DNA from: Bacterioplanoides pacificum | Lineage (GTDB): Bacteria > Pseudomonadota > Gammaproteobacteria > Pseudomonadales > Oceanobacteraceae | Length of the DNA stretch: 64,000 nucleotides | Assembly (NCBI RefSeq): GCF_042648445.1 | Contig: NZ_JBHRYB010000013.1 | Span: forward strand, 496,001-560,000 | Reading direction: 5' to 3' | Part shown: piece after piece, positions 18,528 through 27,814 of the stretch | Layout: every line of letters begins with the position of its first letter | Numbering within the stretch: position 1 is the stretch's first letter | Position numbers and translations under genes: made by a program | Notes under the pieces: generated by a model | The model's database searches: none | Told to the model about the DNA's origin: nothing | What the model saw: the letters and a program-made list of their open reading frames with translations, nothing else

Positions 18528-19279
18528 GATTCCATCTCCCCGGGTGGATGCCAGTTAATTGCGGCACCCTTGCCATAGCGTAAATCGATGCCTGCCACCT
18601 GCTCTTGGGGCAGCGTTCTTAACAATAATCCCAACCGTCTCATACGTTCTTCAAAGTAATGGCGTCCAAAATTTACCGACCACTGGTTCGATAACAATAC
18701 CCGGATTGAGCCGACATCAGAGACCTCCAGTTCGACAACTGACACGTCACTGCCTTGCAGCATCTGATGTAACCGCCGGTAATTGCGCATCGCACTTTCG
18801 GAGTACTGAGTATTGCCGCGCATACGAGCCAGATTGTCGCCACGAACGAATCCCGGTCGCGGCAACATTTCGCCGCCCAGTGTTAATAATTCATCGCCGT
18901 TCCAGATTGCCAGCGGGATGTCTTCATGCACCTGCAACCAGACCGTGCCGGGCCACTGTTTTTTTACTTTAACCACCTTCAGCAAAGGTAAATCGTTTAT
19001 CTGATCGTATACCTGCTGCAAATCCGCTGAAAAAAAACTTTCCTGCTTCAACCAGGCAATCTGCTGGGCTATTTGCTGGGGTTGCCACAAGCTGAACTGA
19101 CCCGTCACTTCAACGCTGTTAATCGGCCAGCTCTGGTAGACCCAGCGAACCGAAAAAAACAACCCGGCAATCACTAACGGCAGCATCAGCCAATACAGTG
19201 GTATACGCGGCAGACGCCACTGCCGCACCGGTTTTTCAACCAGTGGGGTGGCTCCGGAAAGATTGCCTTTTTTTGCCAT
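18524..19279 (-). CDS. ftsQ: Cell division protein FtsQ
   Basis: FtsQ is the bitopic divisome scaffold that binds FtsL/FtsB. The 251-residue protein has a basic cytoplasmic tail, one membrane segment (about 30-47), a POTRA domain beginning at INSVEVTG (about 52-120) and the beta-rich FtsQ domain after it. It overlaps ftsA by four bases and starts two bases after ddlB. Confidence 0.95.
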   Translation of the reverse strand: MAKKGNLSGATPLVEKPVRQWRLPRIPLYWLMLPLVIAGLFFSVRWVYQSWPINSVEVTGQFSLWQPQQIAQQIAWLKQESFFSADLQQVYDQINDLPLLKVVKVKKQWPGTVWLQVHEDIPLAIWNGDELLTLGGEMLPRPGFVRGDNLARMRGNTQYSESAMRNYRRLHQMLQGSDVSVVELEVSDVGSIRVLLSNQWSVNFGRHYFEERMRRLGLLLRTLPQEQVAGIDLRYGKGAAINWHPPGEMES

Positions 19280-19281
19280 AA

Positions 19282-20211
19282 TTACCCCGGCTTCCTGCTA
19301 CGGGCTTCGTGTAATAAGGTCACCACCAATTCAGCAAAACCGATCCCCATCGCCCGCGCTGCCATCGGCACCAGACTATGATCCGTCATCCCCGGACTGG
19401 TGTTAGCTTCCAATAACCAGAATTCACCACTGCCCTGATCCTGCATCACATCAATACGACCCCACCCGCGGCAATCAAGCAATTCAAAGGCTTTTAATGC
19501 CTGGGCCTGTAATTCGCGTTCTTTTTCTGGTGATAAGCCACAGGGTAATAAATACTGGGTGTCGTCAGCCGCGTATTTTGCCTCGTAGTCGTAAAATTCA
19601 TGACTGGTTTTTAACTGAATAGCAGGCAATGCCTCACCATTCACAATTGCCACGGTAAATTCACCGCCACTGACCCAGGCTTCCGCCAGCACCATGGCGT
19701 CAAACTGCACCGCATATTCAAAACTCTGACGTAACTCATCAGCACTATGTACACGTCGCATCCCAATGCTGGATCCTTCGCGTGCGGGTTTTACAATGGC
19801 ATTAAAATTCAGATCTGCGATGACCTTTTGCCAATCACAATTCTGATCCAGCAATACGGCTTTCGGGGTATTTAATCCGGCAGCCTGCCAAACCAGTTTA
19901 GTACGCCATTTATCCATCGCTAACGCCGATGCCATTACACCACTACCGGTATAAGGTTTATTCAGCCATTCCAGCACACCCTGAATCGTGCCATCTTCAC
20001 CACCGCGTCCATGCAACGCAATAAACGCCACATCAAAATCAGCCTCTGTCAGCTGTGCAATTGCATGACCCTGAATATCGATCGCCTGAACATCCGCGCC
20101 AACACTTTGCAAGGCATTAAACACCGCACGTCCACTGTTCAGCGAGACCTCACGTTCGGCCGAATTACCGCCCATTAAAACAGCAATTTTTCCCAGTTCG
20201 GTTACCGTCAT
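19282..20211 (-). CDS. ddlB: D-alanine--D-alanine ligase Ddl
   Basis: Ddl makes the D-Ala-D-Ala dipeptide for peptidoglycan precursors. The 309-residue ATP-grasp enzyme shows the N-terminal signature (AVLMGGNSAEREVSLNSG), the ATP-grasp core (VKPAREGSSIGM) and the metal-site end (LLEANTSPGMTDHSLVP). The frame is open to 20238, but the ATG at 20211 overlaps the murC stop as ATGA and has GGGGAG six bases upstream, so it is chosen. Its place between murC and ftsQ is the standard dcw position. Confidence 0.96.
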   Translation of the reverse strand: MTVTELGKIAVLMGGNSAEREVSLNSGRAVFNALQSVGADVQAIDIQGHAIAQLTEADFDVAFIALHGRGGEDGTIQGVLEWLNKPYTGSGVMASALAMDKWRTKLVWQAAGLNTPKAVLLDQNCDWQKVIADLNFNAIVKPAREGSSIGMRRVHSADELRQSFEYAVQFDAMVLAEAWVSGGEFTVAIVNGEALPAIQLKTSHEFYDYEAKYAADDTQYLLPCGLSPEKERELQAQALKAFELLDCRGWGRIDVMQDQGSGEFWLLEANTSPGMTDHSLVPMAARAMGIGFAELVVTLLHEARSRKPG

Positions 20212-21665
20212 GATGGCTCCCCGCTTTGTGCCAGCCATTGCGGTAAATCCTGCGTCAGCTGAATGGCAAGCGCACCGATATCACCAGCCCCCTGGGTTAA
20301 TAACAAATCACCGGGTTGTAAAACATTTTTTAACGGCTGCTGTAACGATTCATCACGACCAATAAATACCGGATCGACGGCACCGCGCTGACGAATCGAG
20401 CCACATAAGGCACGACCGTCCGCACCGGCAATCGGCTTTTCTCCGGCCGGATACACATCCATTAATAACAACACATCGGCCTGGGATAACACCCGGACAA
20501 AATCTTCATATAAATCCCGGGTACGACTGAACCGGTGCGGCTGAAACAACATCACCAGGCGACGATCAGGAAAACCATTACGAATCGCTTCCAGCGTCAC
20601 TTCCAGCTCACGCGGATGATGACCATAATCATCAACCAACATGACATTGCCATCGGCCAGTGGAAATTCACCACAGACCTGGAAGCGACGTCCAACACCG
20701 GCGAACTTTTCCAGCGCAGACTGAATCGCACTGTCTTCAACGCCTTCGTCATCAGCCACTGCAATCGCCGCCAGGGCATTCAGGACATTATGTTTACCAG
20801 GCATACGCAGGCGAATTTCAAGATCGGATTTATCGCCAATACGTTTCACAATAAACCGGGTATACATACCGTCCTGGGTCAGATCGACCGCGCGGTAATC
20901 GGCATCTTCGGAAAAACCATAAGTGACAAACTGACGTCCCAGGCGCGGTAATACTGAGCGAACGTTATCGTCGTCGACACACAATACCGCCAGACCGTAG
21001 AACGGCAGGTTATGTAAAAACTCGACAAAGGTGTCTTTCAGTTTTTCAAAATCTCCACCATAGGTATCCATATGATCGGCATCAATGTTGGTAACAATCG
21101 AGACCATCGGTTGCAGATGTAAAAAGCTGGCATCACTTTCATCGGCTTCCGCCACCAGGTAACGACTGCCACCTAACCGGGCATTGGTGCCGGCACTGTT
21201 CAGCTTGCCACCAATCACAAAGGTCGGGTCAAAATTTCCTTCCGCCAGGATAGACGTCACCATACTGGTGGTTGTGGTTTTGCCATGCGTTCCGGCAACG
21301 GCAATCCCGTGGCGAAAACGCATCAGCTCAGCCAGCATTTCTGCGCGCCGCACAATAGGAACACGGCGCTCGATCGCCGCCTGTATTTCCGGATTGGTTT
21401 CATCGATCGCAGTCGACACGACCAGTACATCAGCGGCTTCAACATTGTCACTTTCGTGGCCGATAAATACTTTGGCACCCATATTGGTCAGGCGCTCTGT
21501 CGCCGCGCTCTGACGCAGATCCGAACCGGAAACCTGATAGCCCTGATTCAGTAATACCTCGGCAATACCACACATACCAACACCGCCGATGCCAACAAAA
21601 TGAATACAACGGATACGACGCATTTCCGGTATCAGATGTGTCAGTGTATTTGCTTTAAGACCCAC
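20208..21665 (-). CDS. murC: UDP-N-acetylmuramate--L-alanine ligase MurC
   Basis: MurC adds the first amino acid of the stem peptide. The 485-residue protein has the N-terminal Rossmann part (IHFVGIGGVGMCGIAEVL), the Mur ATP loop GTHGKTTTTS and the central and C-terminal Mur ligase domains. The start includes 14 residues before MRRIRCIHFVG, as in E. coli MurC. It overlaps murG by 11 bases and ddlB by 4. Confidence 0.97.
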   Translation of the reverse strand: MGLKANTLTHLIPEMRRIRCIHFVGIGGVGMCGIAEVLLNQGYQVSGSDLRQSAATERLTNMGAKVFIGHESDNVEAADVLVVSTAIDETNPEIQAAIERRVPIVRRAEMLAELMRFRHGIAVAGTHGKTTTTSMVTSILAEGNFDPTFVIGGKLNSAGTNARLGGSRYLVAEADESDASFLHLQPMVSIVTNIDADHMDTYGGDFEKLKDTFVEFLHNLPFYGLAVLCVDDDNVRSVLPRLGRQFVTYGFSEDADYRAVDLTQDGMYTRFIVKRIGDKSDLEIRLRMPGKHNVLNALAAIAVADDEGVEDSAIQSALEKFAGVGRRFQVCGEFPLADGNVMLVDDYGHHPRELEVTLEAIRNGFPDRRLVMLFQPHRFSRTRDLYEDFVRVLSQADVLLLMDVYPAGEKPIAGADGRALCGSIRQRGAVDPVFIGRDESLQQPLKNVLQPGDLLLTQGAGDIGALAIQLTQDLPQWLAQSGEPS

Positions 21666-22716
21666 AACTTAATCTCTCAATCTGTTCTGCCACCAAACGG
21701 GTAGCATCCGGCATCGCTAACTTACGAGCCTTGACGGCCATCTGTTGCAACACCTCACGGTTCTCTGAAAAAAACTGCCATTGCCCGGCCAGCCACTGCG
21801 GTGTTAATTCAGCCTGCGGGCAAATAATGGCGGCCTGACGACTGGCTAAATATTCAGCATTGGCGGTCTGATGATCGTCAACTGCATGCGGAAAAGGAAC
21901 AAAAATGGCGGCTTTTCCGGCTGCTGCCACTTCCGAGACAGTTAATGCACCGGAACGACACAGCACTAAATCAGCCCATTCATAGGCCGCCGCCATATCA
22001 TCAATAAATGCCGTTACCCGTGCTTCAACTCCCGCATTCTGATACGCCTGATTTAACGCATCATAATTACGCTTCCCGGCCTGATGCCATAACTGTGGAC
22101 GCTGCTGAACCGGCAAGGCTGCCATCGCCTGTTGCACACTATTATTCAGCGCCACCGCCCCAAGACTGCCACCAATTACCAGTACCCGCAGTGGCTGCTG
22201 CAGCCGTTCAGCCGGCGCCACGGCAAACACCTCGGGACGCACCGGGTTACCGGTAACCAAAGCTCCGGGCAATGCTCCGGGAAAAGCCTGCATAGAAAAG
22301 GTCGCTATTTTATGCAGTAATTTATTGGTCATCCCCGGGTAGGCATTCTGTTCGTGTATCAGCAACGGAATACCCAGCGAACGTGCCGCCACCCCACCCG
22401 GACCGGTAGCATATCCCCCCATACCTAATACAGCTTTGGGGCGGATTTTTTTTAGAATGTTACGCGCCTGTAATATCGCTTTGCTGATACGCAGCGGTGC
22501 GCTTAACAAACCGAGTTTACCCTTACCGCGCAATCCGGCGATGTCGATACAATGCAGTGGATAACCGGCCTGTGGTACCAGATCTTTTTCGATACCCGCC
22601 GCCGTTCCCAGCCAATGAATCTGATAACCGCGCTGTTGCATTTCCGCTGCAACCGCCAGTGCCGGGAAAACATGTCCTCCCGTACCACCGGCCATAAACA
22701 GAATGACATCAGACAT
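21655..22716 (-). CDS. murG: Lipid II synthase MurG (GlcNAc transferase)
   Basis: MurG transfers GlcNAc to lipid I at the inner face of the membrane. The 353-residue GT-B enzyme has the glycine-rich loop AGGTGGHVFPALAVA at residues 9-23, a second loop VIGGSLGAVALN and the UDP-GlcNAc site region (CRSGALTVSEVAAAGKAAIF). It overlaps ftsW by eight bases. Confidence 0.97.
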   Translation of the reverse strand: MSDVILFMAGGTGGHVFPALAVAAEMQQRGYQIHWLGTAAGIEKDLVPQAGYPLHCIDIAGLRGKGKLGLLSAPLRISKAILQARNILKKIRPKAVLGMGGYATGPGGVAARSLGIPLLIHEQNAYPGMTNKLLHKIATFSMQAFPGALPGALVTGNPVRPEVFAVAPAERLQQPLRVLVIGGSLGAVALNNSVQQAMAALPVQQRPQLWHQAGKRNYDALNQAYQNAGVEARVTAFIDDMAAAYEWADLVLCRSGALTVSEVAAAGKAAIFVPFPHAVDDHQTANAEYLASRQAAIICPQAELTPQWLAGQWQFFSENREVLQQMAVKARKLAMPDATRLVAEQIERLSCGS

Positions 22717-23950
22717 CCGACACCTCCGGATTCAATTCTGCGCTGGCGCTGCTCTTGACGCGACTTTTGCGGCCGGCGACCGGTTTTTCCGGCTCACTTT
22801 CTATGGAAGGATGGCGCGTTTCGTAAGAAACACGCATAACAATCCCAACCATGGCACAACATACCAATAAGCTGCTGCCACCATAACTGTAAAACGGCAG
22901 CGTCAGACCTTTTGTCGGCAACAAGCCTGTATTAACGCCGAGATTAATAATCATCTGTAACGCCAGCAGACTACCAATACCGATAGCAACATAAGCACCA
23001 TAAGCCTGACCTACCCGCTGAGCCTTCCAGGCGGTGCGCCAGATAAAACCAACCATCACACTTAATAGGGTTAATGCGATTAAACCACCGAATAAACCCG
23101 TTTCTTCTGCCCAGATAGCAAACACAAAATCGGTATGCGCTTCTGGTAAATAAAATAATTTCTGCACACTTTCACCCAGTCCCACACCAAACCAGTCGCC
23201 CCGGCCAAACGCAATTAATGACTGCGTCAGCTGGTAGCCGGTACCATACACATGCTCTGGCGACCAGGGGTCAAGATATGCAAGTAAACGTTCCATTCGG
23301 TAAGTTTCAGCGGTTAAAACAAAACCGCTGATGATTAAAGTGCCGATTAACAACAGGAAAAACTGTCCGGCTTTTACTCCACCTAAAAACAGCTGTACCA
23401 GAGCAGCACCCATCAGCACCACCACCGCACCAAAATCCGGCTCCAGCAATAACAGCATAACCATCAGCCCCAGCACCACAAACGGCATGAGGAATCCTTT
23501 CCAGTGTTGCTGGACTTCATTTTTACGCCGCACCAGATAACCGGATATATAAAAAACAGCTGCTAATTTAGCGATTTCCGATGCCTGTACTTTAATAATG
23601 CCCAGGTTCAGCCAGCGCTGGCTGCCATTTACTTCGTGGCCAATCCCCGGAGCGAACACCAGACCCAGCGCCAGAAAAGCCGCCAACAACAGTTTCAGTT
23701 CAAACCGGCTCCACCAGCTCAGTGGAATCTGGCTAACCATCATGGTGGCAACAATTCCCAACAGCAGATACGCCGCGTGACGAATAGCAAAATAATATTC
23801 GTTACCGGTGTAATATTCGGCGATACCCGTCGATGCTGACGCCACCATCACCCAACCAAGAAACAACAAGCCTAACCAGGGAATAAACAAACTGTCTTTT
23901 AATTGCCAGTTAAACCGCTGGCTCAGATGATTCAGCGATAGTTCAGACAT
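22709..23950 (-). CDS. ftsW: Peptidoglycan glycosyltransferase FtsW (SEDS family)
   Basis: FtsW polymerises septal glycan strands together with FtsI. About ten membrane segments are visible. SEDS signatures include GNEYYFAIRHA near the N-terminus and the C-terminal loop LPTKGLTLPFYSYGGSS. The frame opens at 23965, but the ATG at 23950 has GGAGG six bases upstream, so the product is 413 residues and overlaps murD by eight bases. A basic cytoplasmic tail of about 35 residues follows the last helix. Confidence 0.96.
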   Translation of the reverse strand: MSELSLNHLSQRFNWQLKDSLFIPWLGLLFLGWVMVASASTGIAEYYTGNEYYFAIRHAAYLLLGIVATMMVSQIPLSWWSRFELKLLLAAFLALGLVFAPGIGHEVNGSQRWLNLGIIKVQASEIAKLAAVFYISGYLVRRKNEVQQHWKGFLMPFVVLGLMVMLLLLEPDFGAVVVLMGAALVQLFLGGVKAGQFFLLLIGTLIISGFVLTAETYRMERLLAYLDPWSPEHVYGTGYQLTQSLIAFGRGDWFGVGLGESVQKLFYLPEAHTDFVFAIWAEETGLFGGLIALTLLSVMVGFIWRTAWKAQRVGQAYGAYVAIGIGSLLALQMIINLGVNTGLLPTKGLTLPFYSYGGSSLLVCCAMVGIVMRVSYETRHPSIESEPEKPVAGRKSRVKSSASAELNPEVSDV

Positions 23951-25322
23951 AACTGACCTCCGCATCTTTCACCAGCTGACAGAAATATTCACCACGAACG
24001 GCGTAATTTTTAAATTGATCGAAGCTGGCACAGGCCGGCGATAACAAAATAACATCACCCGGTTGTGCCGCTTTTAACGCCAGACCAAACGCCTGGTCCA
24101 GCGTATTCACAACCCGGGTTTTACAACCCTGTAAATCTTCAGCAATGGCACTGGCATCACGACCGAACAACAACACTTCAGCGACAAACTGCTGACACGG
24201 CTTAACCAGGTCGTTAAAGCTCTGGTCTTTATCAACTCCCCCGGCTAACAACCAGATTTTTCCATCGGCGTGACCCAGGCCATTAATGGCTGCCAGGGTA
24301 GAGCCGACATTCGTGCCTTTAGAATCGTTATAACAATCAACGCCGTTAATATTGGCGACCCACTGACAACGGTGTGCCAGACCTGCAAACTGACGAACGG
24401 CTTCCAGCCCATCACGCCAGTTGATATTCAGCTGAGGGGCTGCAGCCGCCACCAGCGCCAGCGCCGCCATTACATTAGCGAGATTGTGACGACCTTTAAT
24501 TTTAATATCTGTCGCACTTAATAACGGCTCACCGGCATAACAGATCCAGTCCTGACCATCCTGCTGTAATAAACCAAAGGCCTGTTGCCCGGCGTTTGTT
24601 TGTTCACCAAAAGACCACTGCGATAACTCCTGTTGTGGCTGGCTTGCCTGGTCATCGCGATTCACTACCGCAGCCGCCGCCTGCTGAAAAATACGCTGTT
24701 TCGCCGCCAGATAATCCGCCATCCCGCTATAACGATCCATATGATCTTCACTGAGATTGAGAATCGTGGCAGCACAGGCACCCAGGTCGGTGGTGGTTTC
24801 CAGCTGAAAACTGGATAACTCCAGCACATAGACATCAGCCGCTGAATCCAGAGTTAAATCCAAAGCGGGTAAACCGATATTGCCACCCACTAACGCTTTT
24901 AAGCCGCAGGCATTCAGGATATCGCCGACCAGCGTGGTTACCGTGCTTTTACCATTAGAACCTGTGATGGCAATAACCGGCTTTTTCACAGACTGCTTAA
25001 ACAGCTGAATATCACCACTGATTGTTACCCCAGCAGCAATTGCCTGCTGTATTGCCGGCTCCGACAAAGCAACACCGGGACTGACGATCAATTCATCGTA
25101 AGACGCTAATAACTCGCCCTGCAGCGGACCACAAACAACCCGGCTGTGACTGAACTCCTGCTGTACACTGCTCAGATTGGTCGGTTGCTCACGACTGTCG
25201 CACAAATCAAACGACCAGCCCTGGCGCTGACAAAAACGCGCACAGGACAGGCCGGACATGCCCAGCCCGACAATCATGCGTTTTAACCTGGCGTTTTTAT
25301 CAGTCGTCATGTGTTGTTCCAT
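23943..25322 (-). CDS. murD: UDP-MurNAc-L-Ala--D-glutamate ligase MurD
   Basis: MurD adds D-glutamate to UDP-MurNAc-L-Ala. The protein of up to 459 residues has the N-terminal dinucleotide fold (MIVGLGMSGLSCARF), the ATP loop GSNGKSTVTT and the Mur ligase C-terminal domain. Two start codons are four codons apart (25322 and 25310); neither has a strong ribosome binding site, and the second has a weak GGA at good distance. It lies seven bases after mraY. Confidence 0.96.
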   Translation of the reverse strand: MEQHMTTDKNARLKRMIVGLGMSGLSCARFCQRQGWSFDLCDSREQPTNLSSVQQEFSHSRVVCGPLQGELLASYDELIVSPGVALSEPAIQQAIAAGVTISGDIQLFKQSVKKPVIAITGSNGKSTVTTLVGDILNACGLKALVGGNIGLPALDLTLDSAADVYVLELSSFQLETTTDLGACAATILNLSEDHMDRYSGMADYLAAKQRIFQQAAAAVVNRDDQASQPQQELSQWSFGEQTNAGQQAFGLLQQDGQDWICYAGEPLLSATDIKIKGRHNLANVMAALALVAAAAPQLNINWRDGLEAVRQFAGLAHRCQWVANINGVDCYNDSKGTNVGSTLAAINGLGHADGKIWLLAGGVDKDQSFNDLVKPCQQFVAEVLLFGRDASAIAEDLQGCKTRVVNTLDQAFGLALKAAQPGDVILLSPACASFDQFKNYAVRGEYFCQLVKDAEVSYV

Positions 25323-25329
25323 ATTACAT

Positions 25330-26412
25330 TCAGCGGATTTTCAGCGTAGCCAGGCCAATCAGCACCAGAATGATGGTGATGATCCAGAAGCGTACGATCA
25401 CTCTGGGTTCCGGCCAGCCTTTTAATTCATAATGATGATGCAGCGGTGCCATGCGGAAAATCCGTTTGCCTGTCAGTTTGAACGAGGCCACCTGCAGAAT
25501 GACCGACACCGTTTCTGCGACAAAAATACCGCCCATGATGAACAGGATAATTTCCTGACGCACAATCACGGCAACCACACCTAACGCAGCCCCGAGAGCC
25601 AGTGAACCAACATCCCCCATAAATACCTGGGCCGGATAGGTGTTAAACCACAGGAAACCAATTCCGGCGCCGACAATCGCAGCACAAAACACCACCAGTT
25701 CACCGGCACCGGCGATATAAGGAATGTGCAGGTAATCGGCAAAATTCACATGCCCCGCCAGATACGCACACACACCCAGTGCCGCGGCAACCATTACCGT
25801 TGGCATAATCGCCAGACCATCCAGGCCATCCGTCAGATTAACCGCATTACTGGAACCGACGATGACAAAATAGGTCAGCACAATAAACATCAGCCCCAGC
25901 TGTGGCATAACGTCTTTAATAAAAGGCACTACCAGCTGGGTTTCCTGTGGACTCTGGGCACTGTAAAACAGGTAGCCGGCGGCAATTAATGCAAATAGCG
26001 ATTGCCAGAAATATTTCCAGCGGCCGGGTAAACCGCGGGAGTTTTTTTCCACCACTTTGCGGTAATCATCGACCCAGCCGATCGCACCAAAAAACAGGGT
26101 CACCAGTAATACGACCCAGACGAAACGATTTTCCAGGTTCCCCCACAGCAACGTGCTGATTGCAATGGACAATAAGATCAGCACCCCGCCCATGGTTGGC
26201 GTACCGGCTTTACTCAGGTGTGACTTTGGCCCGACCTCACGAATAGCCTGACCAATCTGATATTGCCGTAATTTACGAATCACCAACGGCCCCAACAGCA
26301 ACGACACCATTAATGCGGTAATTACCGACAAAATAGCCCGCAGCGTCAGGTAATTCACCACGCCAAAGCCGGATTGAAATTGTGCTAACCAGTCACCTAG
26401 CCATAGCAACAT
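25330..26412 (-). CDS. mraY: Phospho-MurNAc-pentapeptide transferase MraY
   Basis: MraY makes lipid I from UDP-MurNAc-pentapeptide and undecaprenyl phosphate. The 360-residue protein has about ten membrane segments and the conserved loops SKAGTPTMGG, the Asp pair VDDYRK, NLTDGLDGLA and the His cluster APLHHHYELKG. The frame continues 23 codons upstream into murF, but the ATG at 26412 matches the family N-terminus (MLLWLGDWL) and has AGGA eight bases before it. It begins one base after the murF stop. Confidence 0.97.
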   Translation of the reverse strand: MLLWLGDWLAQFQSGFGVVNYLTLRAILSVITALMVSLLLGPLVIRKLRQYQIGQAIREVGPKSHLSKAGTPTMGGVLILLSIAISTLLWGNLENRFVWVVLLVTLFFGAIGWVDDYRKVVEKNSRGLPGRWKYFWQSLFALIAAGYLFYSAQSPQETQLVVPFIKDVMPQLGLMFIVLTYFVIVGSSNAVNLTDGLDGLAIMPTVMVAAALGVCAYLAGHVNFADYLHIPYIAGAGELVVFCAAIVGAGIGFLWFNTYPAQVFMGDVGSLALGAALGVVAVIVRQEIILFIMGGIFVAETVSVILQVASFKLTGKRIFRMAPLHHHYELKGWPEPRVIVRFWIITIILVLIGLATLKIR

Positions 26413-26413
26413 A

Positions 26414-27814
26414 TCAGTTTTCCTCTTCCCCAATAGGCACCACGGACTGCAAAGCCTTAACCACTTTATCCATTCCCGCACTGCGCGACCCTTTTACCAG
26501 CAGCACGTCGTCTGCCCGGGTCTGTTGTTGTAAATAACGGACCAGCTCGTCACGTTGTGAAAACCAGATTCCCTGGTCACCAAAAGCAGCCACACTGTTT
26601 TTTGTTTTCGTGCCGGTAGCTACCAGGTGTTGTATTCCCTGCTCTCTGGCGTATCGCCCGATATCGTGGTGAATTGTATCGGCTTCCTTACCCAGCTCGG
26701 CCATATCGCCCAATATCAGCCAGCTGTTTTCAGCCGCGGCCAACACGTCAATTGCAGCCCGTACCGATGCCGGGCTGGCGTTGTAACTGTCATCGAGAAT
26801 ACGCTGACCGACGGCTCCATCGCACCAGCGTAAACGTCCGGCAAACGCTTCTGCTGTCTGCAGGCCGTCAATAATGTTACCGACCGGCATATTCACTGCC
26901 AGCGCCGCAGCAACCACAGCCAATGCATTGCGGACATTGTGCTCGCCCAATAACGGTAAAAATACCTCGTGAACGCCCTCAGCAGTTTGCAGGCTGAAAT
27001 GGCAGCCCTGTAAATCGGTGTGAATCTGTCCGGCACGGACATCGGCATTGGCACTCAGGCCGAAGGTCATAATATTCAGCTTGCGGGTCTGGGCCCGGGC
27101 AAGCCAGACAGGAAAAAACGCATCATCGGCATTCAATACCGCTGTACCACCTGGCTGAATAAAATCGATTAACTCGCCTTTGGTTTGTACGATGCCTTCC
27201 AGGCTGCCAAAGCCATCGAGGTGGGCAGCGCTGGCATTGGTGATAATGCCAACCTGTGGTTCAACAAACTGAGCCGTATACGCAATTTCGCTTAAACCAC
27301 TGGCGCCGAGTTCAATCACGGCTGCCTGATGTTCCGGCTGCAGCGCCAGCAAGGTCAGCGGCACACCAATGTGATTATTCAGATTCCCCTGAGTCATCCA
27401 GGTGTTGTATTGCTGCGATAACACATTGGCCATTATTTGTTTAACACTGGTTTTTCCGGCGCTGCCGGTTACGGCAACCACAGGACCAGCGAACTGACGG
27501 CGCTGCCAGCGGGCAATGTCACCCAGTGCCGCTAAGCAGTCAGACACCTGCAACAGCGGTAAACCGCTCAGTCCGGCTAACACCTCGTCATCCGGTATTT
27601 CATCGACCAGCGCAGCCGCCGCCCCGGCATCACGCACCTGGGGTAAAAAATCATGGCCGTTAAAACGCTCACCTTTTAACGGTACGTATAATTCACCCGG
27701 CTTAATGCTGCGGCTGTCGGTCGACACCCCCACACAATGAAAATCAACCTCTGAGGTGAGCCAGTGAGCTGAGGTCAGTTCGCTTAATTGCGATAGCGCC
27801 AGCGTGTTAAGCAT
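26414..27814 (-). CDS. murF: UDP-MurNAc-tripeptide--D-Ala-D-Ala ligase MurF
   Basis: MurF adds the D-Ala-D-Ala dipeptide made by Ddl. The 466-residue protein has the N-terminal substrate-binding domain with STDSRSIKPGELYVPL, the ATP loop GSAGKTSVKQ and the Mur C-terminal domain (DDSYNASPASVRAAIDVL). It overlaps murE by eight bases and precedes mraY by one. Confidence 0.97.
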   Translation of the reverse strand: MLNTLALSQLSELTSAHWLTSEVDFHCVGVSTDSRSIKPGELYVPLKGERFNGHDFLPQVRDAGAAAALVDEIPDDEVLAGLSGLPLLQVSDCLAALGDIARWQRRQFAGPVVAVTGSAGKTSVKQIMANVLSQQYNTWMTQGNLNNHIGVPLTLLALQPEHQAAVIELGASGLSEIAYTAQFVEPQVGIITNASAAHLDGFGSLEGIVQTKGELIDFIQPGGTAVLNADDAFFPVWLARAQTRKLNIMTFGLSANADVRAGQIHTDLQGCHFSLQTAEGVHEVFLPLLGEHNVRNALAVVAAALAVNMPVGNIIDGLQTAEAFAGRLRWCDGAVGQRILDDSYNASPASVRAAIDVLAAAENSWLILGDMAELGKEADTIHHDIGRYAREQGIQHLVATGTKTKNSVAAFGDQGIWFSQRDELVRYLQQQTRADDVLLVKGSRSAGMDKVVKALQSVVPIGEEEN